From an uncultured Eubacteriales bacterium (lineage in GTDB: Bacteria; Bacillota; Clostridia; Oscillospirales; Acutalibacteraceae), in contig CASPLG010000012.1 in the NCBI GenBank assembly GCA_949422855.1, positions 1 through 43,112 on the forward strand: a DNA stretch of 43,112 bases. The letters run 5' to 3'. Positions 8,876 through 16,537 of the stretch are shown one piece after another. Every line of letters begins with the position of its first letter. The stretch's first letter is position 1. A program made the position numbers and the translations under genes. The notes beneath the pieces were generated by a model that worked only from the letters and a program-made list of their open reading frames with translations, searched no databases and was not told where the DNA came from.

Positions 8876-9274
8876 TCAAAGCAAAATATGGATAAGTACT
8901 AAAATTATAATTGGATTTTCATTTTCATTGAGGAGCAGTAGAATAAGCACAAGCAATAAAGTTTTCTCAGGGTCTTTTAAAATTAAATCCGTAAAGTTGT
9001 TACGTCTATGACAAACTACTTTATCTTGCTGCTTTTCTTCTTGTAAGTTTTTTATATGTAAATTACTTGTTTGCTCATCGCAACTTTCAGGAGGCTCTAT
9101 TAATTCTTCTTTTTTCCGGCAAACTTCCCTCTTGTTAGACAAATTGCGGTTAAACGATCTATTAAAATTTTTTACAGTTTCTCTTTCTTTATTTCGCATG
9201 GCTTGCACTCTTTGCGTAGCATCCTTTTGCATCCTTATTATATCATCAGGGGTATAGTGCTTTGTCTCACTCAT
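8876..9274 (-). CDS. Hypothetical protein with hydrophobic C-terminal segment
   Basis: 132 residues. Residues 1-95 are charged and hydrophilic (many Lys, Glu, Arg, Asn). The end holds a Leu-rich stretch, LLLVLILLLLNENENP, then a second short hydrophobic run. Similar 'DPEKTLLLxLILLLL' tails are familiar from small uncharacterised proteins of spore-forming Clostridia, so a sporulation role is possible but unproven. GAGGTG precedes the ATG by five bases. It is the third gene of a minus-strand cluster, eleven bases after the previous one. Confidence 0.65.
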   Translation of the reverse strand: MSETKHYTPDDIIRMQKDATQRVQAMRNKERETVKNFNRSFNRNLSNKREVCRKKEELIEPPESCDEQTSNLHIKNLQEEKQQDKVVCHRRNNFTDLILKDPEKTLLLVLILLLLNENENPIIILVLIHILL

Positions 9275-9285
9275 TTTTCACCTCG

Positions 9286-9642
9286 TCATATCACACCGGA
9301 GTCCTTTAAAACAGGAAATATTTGGATTAGTTTGACAATTTTTGAAGACTCATCCAGTTTCTTTTGTCGTGGCTCACTTAACAAAGGTCGTAGAGAACAT
9401 AAAAATTTAGTATATTTATTCTCATCCTTCATCGAGGAAAGTATCGGTGCTAATGTCTTAACTGTATTTATAATATCAGGGGACAAGCTCCCTAATTCAG
9501 ACCCAATATCAGAAACGGACTTTTCTTTTTTTGGAACTTCAGCTTTATCTTTTACCGGAGACGATTGTGTTAAGTTTTCTATTTGCCTCATTATTTCCGG
9601 ATTATTCAATATTTCTGTGAGTTTACTTGCGATATCCTCCAT
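9286..9642 (-). CDS. Hypothetical small helical protein
   Basis: 118 residues, predicted mostly helical and soluble, with no signal peptide. It starts MEDIASKLTEILNNPEI. The C-terminal half has a 'KYTKFLCSLRPLLSEPRQKKLDES' character, here written in part, that recurs in small Clostridial proteins of unknown function. GGGAGA lies ten bases before the ATG. It lies two bases after the 83-residue gene and eleven before the 132-residue gene, so the three are co-transcribed. Confidence 0.65.
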   Translation of the reverse strand: MEDIASKLTEILNNPEIMRQIENLTQSSPVKDKAEVPKKEKSVSDIGSELGSLSPDIINTVKTLAPILSSMKDENKYTKFLCSLRPLLSEPRQKKLDESSKIVKLIQIFPVLKDSGVI

Positions 9643-9644
9643 TT

Positions 9645-9896
9645 TTATTTATCTCCCAGGAATTTTTTCAGAAGTTTTTGCGCTTGTGGGGAAGATAGAA
9701 TTTTTTGTGTAGCATTTTTATCCGAAAGAACTTTTTGAATTTTTTCTGCGTCACTAGGGTGCAGCCCTTTTATAAGATTGTTTATATCTCCCTGCTGAGC
9801 TGCCGATTTCAATTCCTCAGAGTCAGTCCCCAACCGCTTGGAAAGAGCCTGCAATAAGATATTTAGTTCATCAGATGTATTATTTTTATCCGACAT
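9645..9896 (-). CDS. Hypothetical small Gln/Lys-rich protein
   Basis: 83 residues. Residues 15-80 form two or three amphipathic helices with the pattern 'LSKRLGTDSEELKSAAQQGD', then 'LHPSDAEKIQKVLSDKNATQ' and 'SSPQAQKLLKKFLGDK'. This arrangement is common in short proteins of Oscillospiraceae whose function is unknown. The ATG follows GGTGGTG. It is the first gene of the three-gene cluster. The upstream DNA holds CATACATT (minus strand, 9938-9945), which fits the -10 of sigma-E promoters, but the -35 is weak. Confidence 0.65.
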   Translation of the reverse strand: MSDKNNTSDELNILLQALSKRLGTDSEELKSAAQQGDINNLIKGLHPSDAEKIQKVLSDKNATQKILSSPQAQKLLKKFLGDK

Positions 9897-10041
9897 GAAA
9901 TTTCACCACCTAAATAAATAGTATGATGAAATAACGAAATGTATGTTTTTAAAATATACAATAATTTTGGCGTGTTTTTCGTATAATTATATCTATTAAG
10001 ACGTGTATTGAAGAAATTTGCATAAAAAATATATTTTTCTC

Positions 10042-10071
10042 TTGACAAAACTATTTGTATAGTTATATAAT
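10042..10071 (+). promoter_or_regulatory. Sigma-A-type promoter of the 133-residue gene
   Basis: TTGACA, an 18-base spacer and TATAAT, about 85 bases before the ATG. The 5' leader is AT-rich. Confidence 0.75.
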
Positions 10072-10156
10072 ATGAATTGTTACCAATACTACTTGATAAA
10101 ATACAATTTTTTCGCTGTAGTTGGTAAAATTGATTTTTATAAAGGAGATGTAAGCT

Positions 10157-10558
10157 ATGATCGAACTTACAGAAGAACAAGCCAAAAAGATTGCGGATTC
10201 CGACCTGGTAAGCGGAGGAAAGAACGTATCAGTAGATGAGCGTCATGTCAGAGACCTCATAATAAGCGTGGGAATTAAAAATCCAACTGATGACGACATC
10301 AAGGCGGCAACAAACCAGATAGCAGCTTTAGCTAAAGCCAAAGCTTCGGCTACGCCTTTATCTGAGGACGAAATCGACTCAATTGCAGGTACAGGGTTGT
10401 CAAAAAAGGGTTATAAAATACTTGGCCTTTCCGCGGCTACGGTGGCAATCTTAGCAGGAGGTGGCTACTGGTGGAAACACCGTAAGAAATCTGGTAAGGC
10501 GGAAGAAGAAGCTCCTTTACAACCTCCTCAAGCCTCTAAAGAGAACAACGATCAGTAA
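10157..10558 (+). CDS. Leader-like small membrane protein
   Basis: 133 residues; AAAGGAG lies before the ATG. Residues 1-80 form a hydrophilic, helical, leader-like region ending in LSEDEIDSIAGTG, close to the 'LSxxELxxxxGG' ending of Nif11/NHLP-type peptide leaders but with Gly-Thr in place of a clean Gly-Gly. Residues ~85-103 form one membrane helix with a GGG run, then a basic stretch (KHRKK) and a Pro/Glu/Gln-rich tail. It resembles the products at 24593-25090 and 35967-36419 in layout. No modification enzyme or peptidase-transporter is nearby. It may be an exported leader-bearing protein or simply a membrane protein with a leader-derived domain. A decayed partial copy follows it. Confidence 0.7.
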   Translation: MIELTEEQAKKIADSDLVSGGKNVSVDERHVRDLIISVGIKNPTDDDIKAATNQIAALAKAKASATPLSEDEIDSIAGTGLSKKGYKILGLSAATVAILAGGGYWWKHRKKSGKAEEEAPLQPPQASKENNDQ

Positions 10559-10875
10559 TAACTGATTTAGTTTTTGTCGAAAGGGTGTGTACATTTGGTA
10601 TGTACCTTGATCGAACTTGCAGAAGAACAAGATGAAAAATTATGGATTCTGACCTGATAGAGTGGGGATGCGGCGTATCAATAGATGAATGTCATGTCAG
10701 AGAACCCTTAGTGAGAATATGAGTAAAGAATCCAAGTGATTTTGCTCTGGCGGCCTTGCCAGAGCGAAAGTTATTGTTTCTTTCAAGAGGGATACATTAC
10801 ACAGCAAAAAGACAAGCCAATGATTAGGGTCTTGTCAAATATCGCTTGGGAATACATGGGGAAATAAGGATTTAT
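10559..10875. other. Intergenic DNA with a gene remnant and a hairpin
   Basis: Contains the decayed gene copy at 10608-10740 and an 8-bp perfect hairpin GCTCTGGC/GCCAGAGC at 10744-10765. The hairpin lacks a strong T tract on either side, so it is only a weak terminator candidate between two convergent units. Confidence 0.5.
10608..10740 (+). pseudogene. Decayed partial duplicate of the 133-residue leader-like gene
   Basis: The stretch from TTGATCGAACTT aligns with the first ~135 bases of the gene at 10157, sharing GAACTT.CAGAAGAACAAG, TCTGACCTG and GTATCA.TAGATGA. An in-frame TGA appears after 16 codons, and small indels follow. The membrane-helix part is missing. Confidence 0.75.
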
Positions 10876-12954
10876 TTAAAGTAAGTAAGCATATTCTCCC
10901 AGGTCGTCTTTTATTAGTGTATTTCCCTGCTTTTTGAGTTCGTATATTATCGATTTTAGTATATACTCCATTTTTACATTATCAGAATTTCTTGCTGCCA
11001 TGAAAGCTGTATTTATGGCAATGTTTTTTATGCTCCCACCCGATATTTCGAAATTCTCAGACAAATATTTAAAATCTATATCCGGATTCACCGGCATTTT
11101 TTTCGGGAATATATTCTTCCATATTTTTTCTCTAGCAGCAGCATTCGGAAATGCGAAATGTACTACATAATTTATACGCCTGAAAAATGCTTGGTCAATA
11201 TTCTCCAGATAGTTTGTCGTCATTATGGTTATTCCGTCATATTCCTCCATTTTTTGCAATAAATATGACGTTTCAATATTTGCATTTTTATCATGAGAAT
11301 CCTTTACTTCTGTGCGTTTGCCTAATATAGCATCTGTTTCATCGAAAAAGAGAATAACATTGCTCTTTTTTGCCTCACTAAACAAATCACTGAGATTTTT
11401 TTCCGTTTCTCCAATATACTTAGAAACAATTTGTGATAAATCAGTCTTATACATCTCAAGTCCAAGTTCATTTGCCACAACCTGTGCAGCCATAGTCTTT
11501 CCCGTCCCCGGGGGGCCCGCAAAAAGCATGCTCAAACCCTTTCCATAGAGAATCCTGGAACTCATCCCCCATTCATCATAAACAATATGGCGATATTTAA
11601 TTTGGTCACATGCACTGCGAATCATCTCTTTTTCACTCTCAGCCAGAACCAAATCATCCCATTTATGTGCCGGTCTTATTAAAACTGCCTTATCAGATAT
11701 TTTGCTTATGGACTGTGCATACGCACATTTACACAAATCTTTTTCTTTAAGAAGCTTGCAGCCATTTTTGTACCACAAAGATTTTGCTTCTTTAATAGCG
11801 GACTTTACCTGACCGGGGGTAAATTGAAATTTATTCGCCATTTCCCTTGCCGAAACGTTTGTTATCTCTTTAGACGCATCAAGAGAGCTTTTCCATATAG
11901 CATAGCTCTCTTTAATACTCAAATCCTCTAAAGTAATATTTATAACAGAAAGTCTTTTGTTTTCTTTTATTTTCATCGACTTATCGTTAGACAGTATAAA
12001 TATTTCTCTTGAGAATTTGGCAAGATTTTCTAATAAAAAATCCAAATATTCATACTTCTGCGGTGTTATTTCTTTAAATTCTTCAAAATGGTCAAGACAT
12101 AATGTAGAATTTGTAAGTAAAGCACTTCGCATAGGTGAATAGACTAACTCGTAAAAAGTCTGACTATTTAGCGATGCATATAATTTTAAATCTATAATTA
12201 TTATTCCTTTGCCCATGAGATTAGATGCCCTCTGAGCTATCGTCTTCTTACCTATACCATCTTTACCAAGTAAAAAAAAGCAAAACTGCTTACCATCTTC
12301 ATCTGTCTTGCTTATTTCATGTATCTTTTTTGCCAGTCTTTCTCTTATGGGCAGTGACTTCCCATTTTTATCTGCAGGGCAGGCCTGTACACCGCTTAAA
12401 GAGACTCTTTGTTCACCACACATAAAAAAATCATATATATTGCCGTCTATTTCTGTCGAGTTTCTCTTGAAACACAGCTCCGACATTTTAAATTTCAAGT
12501 TTATAAGCTTAGTGTAAAAATCATCAATCTCACTTATATCCTCTGTAAAATGCAATACCTTAAGTACCGTCTCATAATCAAGAGAGCTATCATTGCCGGA
12601 GTTTATTTTCAGCATGATTTTTTTGTACACAGGATTCGTATGAAACAGCAGGCTCATTATCAAACATGTCCACTGCAAATCGTCCAGACTAAATTGATTT
12701 TTTAAAATATCTCCCCAGATAACCGACTTATCAATGGTATTTTCCAAGCGATAATTTATATAAAGCTCTGCCAGCAGATAGTCCTCCAGGACGTCTGTTT
12801 TATTTACTCTCAAACTACCCTGGGCCTCACAGACATTGTAATACTCCAAAAGCATTTTTACTCTCTTTATATTATCATTAATATACTCTGTATTATTTTT
12901 ATATCCGCAAGAGATTAGATTTACCGGAAAAGTTTTATCATAGACCCTCTTCAT
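10876..12954 (-). CDS. Tandem AAA+ ATPase of contractile injection systems (Afp15/Pvc15 type)
   Basis: The start is set at the ATG at 12954, behind GCGGAGGCAGTTTTT; an upstream ATG overlapping the previous gene has no such site. The 692-residue protein has an N-terminal helical region (1-200), a first AAA domain with an imperfect Walker A (GKDGIGKKT, ~230-238), and a second, intact AAA domain. The latter has Walker A GPPGTGKT (~480-487), Walker B ILFFDETDA (~534-542), sensor-1 TTN (~579) and Arg-finger pair FFRR (~590-593). In eCIS this ATPase is needed for assembly, by an incompletely known mechanism. It is the last gene of a six-gene operon and directly follows the DUF4255 and carboxypeptidase-regulatory-like genes, an order common in eCIS loci. 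It is cytoplasmic. Confidence 0.85.
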   Translation of the reverse strand: MKRVYDKTFPVNLISCGYKNNTEYINDNIKRVKMLLEYYNVCEAQGSLRVNKTDVLEDYLLAELYINYRLENTIDKSVIWGDILKNQFSLDDLQWTCLIMSLLFHTNPVYKKIMLKINSGNDSSLDYETVLKVLHFTEDISEIDDFYTKLINLKFKMSELCFKRNSTEIDGNIYDFFMCGEQRVSLSGVQACPADKNGKSLPIRERLAKKIHEISKTDEDGKQFCFFLLGKDGIGKKTIAQRASNLMGKGIIIIDLKLYASLNSQTFYELVYSPMRSALLTNSTLCLDHFEEFKEITPQKYEYLDFLLENLAKFSREIFILSNDKSMKIKENKRLSVINITLEDLSIKESYAIWKSSLDASKEITNVSAREMANKFQFTPGQVKSAIKEAKSLWYKNGCKLLKEKDLCKCAYAQSISKISDKAVLIRPAHKWDDLVLAESEKEMIRSACDQIKYRHIVYDEWGMSSRILYGKGLSMLFAGPPGTGKTMAAQVVANELGLEMYKTDLSQIVSKYIGETEKNLSDLFSEAKKSNVILFFDETDAILGKRTEVKDSHDKNANIETSYLLQKMEEYDGITIMTTNYLENIDQAFFRRINYVVHFAFPNAAAREKIWKNIFPKKMPVNPDIDFKYLSENFEISGGSIKNIAINTAFMAARNSDNVKMEYILKSIIYELKKQGNTLIKDDLGEYAYLL

Positions 12955-12985
12955 AAAAACTGCCTCCGCATAGCAAAATGTTTCC

Positions 12986-14242
12986 CTATTTATTCTTAGT
13001 CTCATGTATACTGTCTTCTATATTTTCCGCCTCTTCAGACTCTGTAGTATCAGGTTTATTATTATCGTTTGATTTGCTTGAATCCGACTTATTGTCTGCC
13101 GCTTCCCTCTCGTTTTTCTCTGCCGGAGCGTCTAAATTCATCTCTTCATCTTCGTTTTTCTCCATTGGGGCATCAAAATTTACCTCTTCATCTTCGTTTT
13201 TCTCCATTGGGGCATCAAAATTTATCTCTTCATCCTCATCTCTCTCTGCCGGAGCGTTAGAAATCTCATCTTTACCATCTTGATTTCCAGCGGATGTATT
13301 TTTTTCCTCATCTTCATTGTCGTATTCTTCCTCTTCCATATCTTCTGTGTCGTCTATGCTGTCCTCTATAGACTCTTCATCGTCCTTGTCTTTACTCTTA
13401 CCTTTTTTATTACTTGTCTTTTTTGAATCCTCTAAGGTCACAGGCTGTGGGAGTGGCGGTGGAGGCGGCATGGGCTCTACCAAATCAATATCTATATATA
13501 TCACTTTTTCACCAGTGTTCTCGTTAGGCATACGGGTATTTATAAATCCATGTTTGCCGTCAGCAGATACCTCTAACTCAATAGGTCCTTCCTTCATAAA
13601 CTGCTTCAGAATCGGCAGAATAACTTTTCCATTCATATCCGTTTTCAAGTCCCAAATAGGATAAAGCATCCCTCCGGGGAGCAAATTCATATCTACAAGC
13701 TCTTGTGTAAGATACTGAGACGTCATAGGGTCATAGGCATATATATAAAACTGTTTTTCTCCTCCACTGATACTGTAAGCGTATCTTTGCAGGGTAAGAC
13801 TTGAGCTCTTCTCTATATTTAAGGAAACAGAGTTTGTGTTAGCCCTAATTGGCTCTATTACTTTGAGAAAGTTTAAGTTATTTTGCAGCCGTATCCTTAC
13901 ATCCTTGTTCTTCAGCAGCTTACCGCCGGACTTCACTATAATTTCAAACCTCGGCAATTTTAAAACCAAATCATTATCTGATGAATACGGTAAACTCATA
14001 GTCACGGTCCTCGTCTCATTCGCCCTTACATCCAAATCCACACGTGTATCCGCAAAGCCTTTGCAAATTATATCTATGCGGTACTTGCCCGGATATAAGT
14101 TAGAAAAAACATACTCACCACTTGCCTTCTTTGTATAAGGATTCTGTTTTCCATTGCAAAGTATCGATGCGTACCTGATGGGTATTTTACTATAAATATC
14201 GGTAAGCAGAAATACTAAAGACGCTTTATATAGTACCCTCAC
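12986..14242 (-). CDS. eCIS-associated protein: carboxypeptidase-regulatory-like domain with acidic repeat tail
   Basis: The start is probably GTG at 14242, five to six bases after AGGTG; a GTG three codons earlier (14251) lacks a site. Residues ~5-90 resemble a carboxypeptidase-regulatory-like fold: a 'DIYSKIPIRYASILCNG' opening, then 'GEYVFSNLYPGKYRIDI'. A central region (90-265) has no recognised domain. After PMPPPPPLPQP the tail (~275-418) is highly acidic and low-complexity, with an imperfect repeat of NFDAPMEKNEDEE encoded at about 13115-13260. No signal peptide is seen. Genes with this domain lie between the Pvc16-type and ATPase genes in several Clostridial eCIS loci, where the role is unknown. 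It could be a baseplate or docking adaptor. Confidence 0.7.
   Translation of the reverse strand: MRVLYKASLVFLLTDIYSKIPIRYASILCNGKQNPYTKKASGEYVFSNLYPGKYRIDIICKGFADTRVDLDVRANETRTVTMSLPYSSDNDLVLKLPRFEIIVKSGGKLLKNKDVRIRLQNNLNFLKVIEPIRANTNSVSLNIEKSSSLTLQRYAYSISGGEKQFYIYAYDPMTSQYLTQELVDMNLLPGGMLYPIWDLKTDMNGKVILPILKQFMKEGPIELEVSADGKHGFINTRMPNENTGEKVIYIDIDLVEPMPPPPPLPQPVTLEDSKKTSNKKGKSKDKDDEESIEDSIDDTEDMEEEEYDNEDEEKNTSAGNQDGKDEISNAPAERDEDEEINFDAPMEKNEDEEVNFDAPMEKNEDEEMNLDAPAEKNEREAADNKSDSSKSNDNNKPDTTESEEAENIEDSIHETKNK
13115..13260 (-). repeat. Short in-frame repeat encoding acidic DAPMEKNEDEE units
   Basis: Three to four copies of a ~48-base unit encode variants of NFDAPMEKNEDEE. Two copies at about 13150-13245 are almost identical in DNA. 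Confidence 0.75.
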
Positions 14243-14269
14243 AATTATCACCTGCCAAAAACTTATTTT

Positions 14270-15226
14270 CTAATTATCATCATCATCCCCACTATCGTCA
14301 TCCCCACTGTCATCATCGTCCAAATCTAAATCGTCATCGTCCCCACCGTCATCGTCCCCACCGTCATCGTCCCCACTGTCATCATCGTCCAAATCTAAAT
14401 CGTCATCGTCCCCACCGTCATCGTCTCCACTATCATCATCCCCACTATCGTCGTCCCCGCTGTCATCATCGTCCAAATCTAAATCGTCATCATCCCCACC
14501 GTCATCATCCCTACTATCGTCATCCCCACTATCGTCATAATCCCCGCTGTCGTCATCCCCGCTGTCGTCGTCATCATCATCGTGCTGGGTATATTCATCA
14601 TCGATGTCTTCTTCTTTAATCCTGGTCTCAAATTGAACAATTTTCCTCGGAATAAACTGCGTACTGTCAAGCATAATGGTTTCAACTCTCTTAACCGGCT
14701 TGCGTATATTCTGAGAATCTATAGCAACAGGTCCAACAACATAGAAAACTGAAAGCTTATACGACTCCCCAAACATAGTCCAAACTTTAACCTTTTCCTC
14801 CATACTAAGAGGCAACGTGGTTATAGGCACAAGTTCCCTTGGGTATTCTGTGGTCTGGGGCATATAACGATCCGGAATCCTGGGGTTATCATTCATCACT
14901 TGGATGATTTTACCTATTATTCTCGCTTCATCTATAGCTTTGGTCTCCATTTCTCCCTTACTGCTTACCGAAATCATATAATAAATTTCTATCAGCGCCG
15001 GGGGGTCTTGTATACTGCCATCCGGTAAGCTTTTCTTTTCTTGATGCTGACCGTTTTTATCTTCCTTTATGTCATAAGGATGAATCCCAACCACAAATCC
15101 CCCTCTGTTTTTCGGCTCACAAATACCAATATGTTCAGGTTTCCCAACCGGCTCGGGTACTAGCTTATCTCTTAACATATTAACCAGACCCTTGCCGATA
15201 TCTGCTATGATAGAATATTTTGCCAT
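14270..15226 (-). CDS. DUF4255/Pvc16-type tube-terminator protein with poly-Asp tail
   Basis: Residues 1-195 match the Pvc16 N-terminal family (DUF4255): opening AKYSIIADIGKGLVNMLRD, then 'IHPYDIKED', 'PPALIEIYYMISV' and 'DEARIIGKIIQVMNDNPRI', and finally 'PLSMEEKVKVWTMFGESYKL' followed by SVFYVVGPVAI. In Photorhabdus PVC and Serratia Afp the Pvc16/Afp16 protein caps the tube and controls length. Residues ~215-318 are unusual: an almost pure Asp tail of SGDDD, GGDDD and DLDLDDDD units. The ATG follows GGGGGAG. The gene lies 18 bases after the coiled-coil protein gene and 27 before the next, within the six-gene operon. Confidence 0.88.
   Translation of the reverse strand: MAKYSIIADIGKGLVNMLRDKLVPEPVGKPEHIGICEPKNRGGFVVGIHPYDIKEDKNGQHQEKKSLPDGSIQDPPALIEIYYMISVSSKGEMETKAIDEARIIGKIIQVMNDNPRIPDRYMPQTTEYPRELVPITTLPLSMEEKVKVWTMFGESYKLSVFYVVGPVAIDSQNIRKPVKRVETIMLDSTQFIPRKIVQFETRIKEEDIDDEYTQHDDDDDDSGDDDSGDYDDSGDDDSRDDDGGDDDDLDLDDDDSGDDDSGDDDSGDDDGGDDDDLDLDDDDSGDDDGGDDDGGDDDDLDLDDDDSGDDDSGDDDDN
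14276..14585 (-). repeat. Tandem-repeat tract encoding the poly-Asp/Ser/Gly tail
   Basis: The stretch consists of TCATC/TCGTC units arranged as higher-order repeats of ~30 and ~75-100 bases, for example the recurring block encoding DLDLDDDDSGDD. Copy number is likely to vary between strains, and the assembly may be collapsed or expanded here. Confidence 0.8.
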
Positions 15227-15244
15227 ATCGTCTCCCCCTTACAA

Positions 15245-16501
15245 TTACTCCCTATTGATTTGATTTGGTATAGAAGGCTCACTTAATTGATTTAAATTCT
15301 TATACATCACTATTGTTTGAAGGTCAGATATATATCTATACGAAATATTATAAGTTTGTGCAAAAAATTCAGCAGAAATATATATTGTATTGTCTATGTT
15401 CATCACCGCAGCAGGCATATTTTTAGGTTGGTCGTTTAGGTAAGCTACGTTTTTACCGCTTGTTATTTCAAGTGTGTTGCCGGGGGACTGTATAACCAGT
15501 GTCGCATTATTATACATATAATCTACACTTGCATCTATGTATTGATAAAGGTCGTCTATAGCTACAAGAATATGACCATTGTACATAACCGGAGCATAGT
15601 TTAAATTAAATGCACCATCCATAAAAACTACCTGTTCCGGGAAAACTCCCTGAGTCTTTTTACCGGTATTTGCGAACTGTTCTGATTTCTCTACTAAAGT
15701 ATTGTACTCTGAATCTGAATATTTTTGTTTTTCATAGGATTTAAGTAGAGTAACAGCTACAGATAATGCTTCCTGGGCTACTTGTAAACGATGTCCTTCA
15801 AACATATTCTGGCTCAGTGCCTCATTGAGCATCAACACGTCCAATAAAGAACGCTGTTTTACGGATAATGCCCCTATGTCGTTTAAATCTACAAGCCCCT
15901 CGATTTCAGCAAATACTTCTTGTAATTTTCCAATGCTTTTTTCATCCAGTGTCTCAAGTACCATTAGCGCTTCATCAGAAAGAGCTCCTTGTAAATCCTC
16001 AAGAATAGTATTTACCGATAAAATTTTATTTATTTCCGTGTCAAGAGACTCTATATCGCTGTTTTTCTTTTTCATAGCCTCAATTAAACTATTAAGACTG
16101 TCAATCTGCTTTTGAAGTTCATACTTTGACTTTAAATTTTGTGCGTACTCTTTCAAAGAATCATTCCCAGAAAGCTCAGCACGCTTAATAATCTCGTCTA
16201 GTTTGGTCAATATGTTATCTACATTGCCGGAAACTTTTAAGTCATCTATTATTTTATCTATCTCGTCGCTGGTAAGATTCCTTTCTACACTGCTTGAATT
16301 AGTGCTGCTTTGACTATCATTTGAATCAGAGTTTGAATCGGAAGTTGATTCTATCTGAGCGTCACTGACATAAGACGTTTGACCCTGGGCTGAAGTGCTG
16401 TCGTTGGCGGAGGCAAACGGAACAGCCATACCAGCCACCGCTAACATCCCAGCTAAAGAAGTTGCTGCTAAACCTTTGCCGATATTTTTTAATTCTTTCA
16501 T
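15245..16501 (-). CDS. Secreted coiled-coil protein with copper-amine-oxidase-N-like domain
   Basis: 418 residues. A clear signal peptide (KELKNIGKG, hydrophobic core, AVPFASA-ND near residue 32) is followed by a Ser/Asn/Asp-rich linker to ~75. A long helical, coiled-coil region (~75-270) comes next. The C-terminal ~120 residues resemble the copper amine oxidase N-like 'stalk' domain of Firmicutes surface proteins: 'PVMYNGHILVAIDDLYQYI', then 'SGKNVAYLNDQPKNMPAAV', 'IDNTIYISAEFFAQ' and YISDLQTIVMY. It should act outside the membrane, possibly at the wall. AAAGGAG precedes the ATG. Co-transcription with cap and ATPase genes suggests a surface part of the same machine; this is inference. Confidence 0.8.
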   Translation of the reverse strand: MKELKNIGKGLAATSLAGMLAVAGMAVPFASANDSTSAQGQTSYVSDAQIESTSDSNSDSNDSQSSTNSSSVERNLTSDEIDKIIDDLKVSGNVDNILTKLDEIIKRAELSGNDSLKEYAQNLKSKYELQKQIDSLNSLIEAMKKKNSDIESLDTEINKILSVNTILEDLQGALSDEALMVLETLDEKSIGKLQEVFAEIEGLVDLNDIGALSVKQRSLLDVLMLNEALSQNMFEGHRLQVAQEALSVAVTLLKSYEKQKYSDSEYNTLVEKSEQFANTGKKTQGVFPEQVVFMDGAFNLNYAPVMYNGHILVAIDDLYQYIDASVDYMYNNATLVIQSPGNTLEITSGKNVAYLNDQPKNMPAAVMNIDNTIYISAEFFAQTYNISYRYISDLQTIVMYKNLNQLSEPSIPNQINRE

Positions 16502-16537
16502 TAATTTACACTCCTTTTGTTTTTAACTCAGACTGTA

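Noticed and set aside
10744..10765. Perfect hairpin considered as a bidirectional terminator
   Set aside because: No convincing T tract follows on either strand; kept only as a note in the intergenic entry.
14276..14585. Regular short repeats considered as a CRISPR array
   Set aside because: The repeats are in-frame, of coding origin (Asp/Ser/Gly), without unique spacers of constant length.
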